Positions 62,038 to 64,000 of a stretch of DNA of 64,000 bases are shown here, one piece after another; within the stretch, counting starts at the first letter, position 1; each line of letters opens with the position of its first letter. Position numbers and translations under genes: made by a program. The notes below the pieces were generated by a model. The model did not search any database, was not told where the DNA came from, and saw only the letters and a program-made list of their open reading frames with translations. This stretch comes from Gossypium raimondii. Its lineage: Eukaryota; Streptophyta; Magnoliopsida; Malvales; Malvaceae. The stretch is taken from assembly GCF_025698545.1 (NCBI RefSeq), contig NC_068575.1:60397980-60461979 (forward strand), given 5' to 3'.

Positions 62038-63994
62038 ATGGCTTTCTTAAGTAAAATTGGAAGTATACTTAGGCAGACCACAAGTATGCATGTCAATGCT
62101 GAGTTGTCTGCATCAAGACCGGGCCTATTTCAAGTGTTGAGAAGCATGTCAACATCGCCAAGCTCGAAACTTTTTGTGGGAGGTCTGTTGAACTTTCCAC
62201 TGTAGCAATCAAGCCATTTTTTAAGTTCCCTGGTTTTCTTCCAGCTTATTGTAATAATTTTTTTAATTGCAGGTATTTCGTTCCAAACAGATGATCAAAG
62301 TCTGAGAGAAGCTTTTAGCAAATACGGTGAAGTTATTGATGGTATGTTATGATGAATGAATTCCTTAATTCAACTTGCTAGTGCTGTTATAACCAAACTG
62401 CAAAGTCTCAAGATGTTTTAATCTTGTTTTCTACATTTTGTATGACGTATTCACGTATTTTTTTAGTATGGGCTGTGTTGTGTGAACGTTTTAGGTGTCA
62501 TCCACGAACTGTTCTATGAAATGATTATTTGTTTCTGACTTTGAGTTTGCTTATGTCTTGGTGCTTATGCTATTGATTCGTTAATTGAGATATGTTTATT
62601 TGTTTCCAACTTTGAGTTTGCCTATGTCCGGGTGCCTATGCTATCGGTGCACCAATTGATTTCCCTGTTGGTTTTCCAATCATCGATGTTGTTTGCTTTT
62701 TACCAGTTTCAACTTTGTAAAACTGCTGATTAATTTTATATTTCTTGTAGCACGAATAATTATGGATCGAGAAACAGGCAGGTCCCGAGGATTTGGCTTT
62801 GTCACTTACACCAGTTCTGAGGATGCTTCCAGTGCACTACAGGCCTTGGATGGTCAGGTAATAATATAGAAGTGTATTTGGATTTTGCTGATTCATGTGT
62901 TACTTTGATTAATGTTGTTCCAAGTATTGTACCAAAAAAAATGTTTTTACTCTTTGTTTTTCTTTTAAGTATTTATGCGAGACACATATTTAGACATGGG
63001 TATGGATGTGACTCTTTCAGGACCATTCAAAAACATATTTTAAAACAAAAAACATAACCATATCTTACACTCACTACTCGGGTCTGAGTAACTAGCCTTT
63101 GATTTTGGCAATATGGAAATATCAATTGGTTGCTGCTGGTAAACCTTATAGGATCCTAATATGTTCATACACATGTATGCATATGTGTCAAACACCAGTA
63201 TTTCAATCAAGAATCAATGAAAAATAGAAACAACACATGTATTGAGTATTTTGTAAAATCAAAACCCAAAATGGTCCACTACCAAAGTGACCCTAAACTT
63301 GAAAATAACCTAATAATTTTAAGGCCTAAATTTACCTAACCCTAATTAATCGACCCCATCCAATTGACAGGTTTAGTCTCAACTTGTAACTTTTTGTTAC
63401 TAAAACAATAGGTAAGAGTGTAACGCGTGGTTTTATCATCTTTTTTGGGAACTTTTGTGGCTGAATTCTTGTTTGCAGGTTCTCCATGGCCGTCAAGTAA
63501 GAGTAAACTATGCAAATGAGAGGCCTCCTCGTAACTTTGGAGGTGGAGGTTTTAATAGCGGTTATGGCGGTGGTGGATATGGTGGTGGCGGTGGCGGCTA
63601 TGGTGGGGGCAGTGGTGGCTATGGAGGTGGTGGTGGGGGCTATGACAGAAATGATGGTTTCTCTTCTGGAAATTATGGAGGTAATGTTGGATATGCTAAC
63701 ACTGGTGGTAGCAGTTATGGAGGTCAAGGAAGTTATGGTGGTGGTAATAACTATGGCACAGGTGGTGTTAGCTATGGTAGTGATTTTGGTCAATCTGGTG
63801 TAGATGGCGGGAATTTCAATGTAGGAGGCGGTGATAGCTTTTCAACTGGTGGTTCGACCGGGTATGGAGGTGACTCAATGGGATTTGGTGGTGGTGAAGA
63901 TGGGTACAAAGGAGGAGCTTATGATGGAAATGATGCCCTGAATGACAACTCAAGAGATGAAGATGAAAGTGGTGACTTTGTCAAAAGGGCATGA
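62038..63994 (+). CDS. GR-RBP3: Glycine-rich RNA-binding protein, organelle-targeted (GR-RBP3-like)
   Basis: Single-RRM protein with a mitochondrial-type presequence; relatives act in organellar RNA processing and stress response. Exons 62038-62182, 62273-62341, 62751-62857 and 63479-63994 join in frame to 278 residues. The N-terminus [17 protein letters not shown] is rich in Ser and basic residues with no acid until residue 22, as expected for targeting, and matches the recalled start of Arabidopsis GR-RBP3 (At5g61030). The RRM runs about 44-118 with RNP2 KLFVGGIS and RNP1 [18 protein letters not shown]-type loop residues are kept. The rest is Gly/Tyr/Ser-rich ([13 protein letters not shown]-like), ending in an acidic stretch and DFVKRA, as in the relative. 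The stop codon lies six bases before the window end, so the CDS is complete and the 3' UTR is cut off. Confidence 0.94.
62968..63094 (+). repeat. Intronic short repeat, copy D (GR-RBP3 intron)
   Basis: Holds GCGAGACACATATTTAGACA and ends CTCGGGTCTGAGTAACTAG. It is diverged, but the order and end match copies B and C. Confidence 0.5.
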
Positions 63995-64000
63995 AATAAA

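Noticed and set aside
63332-63793. 153-residue Thr/Ile-rich frame on the minus strand
   Set aside because: It is the antisense of the Gly-rich repeat codons of the GR-RBP3 gene and has no independent support.
1-64000. CRISPR arrays, operons, phage or prokaryotic defence genes
   Set aside because: The gene structure is eukaryotic throughout; the tandem arrays seen lack a repeat-spacer pattern.

Overview
The window looks like a plant nuclear chromosome segment, most likely a Malvaceae species such as cotton (Gossypium). The evidence is intron-rich genes with GT-AG introns, AT-rich intergenic DNA, plant-only families (GAUT, RGP/UAM, a GR-RBP with an organelle presequence), and dispersed repeats of kinds I remember from cotton. 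The species call is inference. There are no operons, CRISPR arrays, or rRNA or tRNA genes that I can see.

Layout: (1) 57-9384 (+), an HRQ1-type RecQ-family helicase missing only its first exon. (2) 13038-14991 (+), a plant L-asparaginase/isoaspartyl peptidase. (3) 16351-19654 (-), a GAUT11-like pectin galacturonosyltransferase with a 1.7-kb intron that carries an in-frame 96-bp tandem duplication. (4) 22230-23307 (-), a universal-stress-protein-like gene. (5) 26200-27971 (-), a reversibly glycosylated polypeptide (UDP-arabinopyranose mutase). (6) 30406-37139 (-), a very large low-complexity protein of the plant 'dentin sialophosphoprotein-like' family. (7) about 40590-43420 (-), a decayed LINE. 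(8) 45908-49987 (+), a G3BP-like NTF2-RRM protein. (9) 50598-51467 (-), an unrecognised protein with a Cys-rich tail. (10) about 52655-53412 (+), a presenilin pseudogene interrupted by a short repeat. (11) 53690-60974, nested and tandem repeats, including two large related LTR-like elements. (12) 62038-63994 (+), a GR-RBP3-like organellar RNA-binding protein.

The genes are ordinary eukaryotic neighbours, not a functional cluster. Two act in cell-wall polysaccharide synthesis (GAUT11, RGP), two bind RNA (G3BP-like, GR-RBP3), and one acts in DNA repair (HRQ1). From memory, HRQ1 and ASPGA1 are adjacent loci in Arabidopsis (At5g08110/At5g08100), the dentin-like genes lie close by, and the G3BP-like and GR-RBP3 genes also lie near each other, which suggests conserved microsynteny.

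I found no new multi-gene system. The most rewarding observations are the presenilin relic, the nested transposon structures with readable target-site duplications, the two minisatellite-bearing LTR-like elements in tandem, the short repeat family shared by introns of three genes, a transposon abutting the G3BP-like promoter, and two exact or near-exact in-frame tandem duplications.
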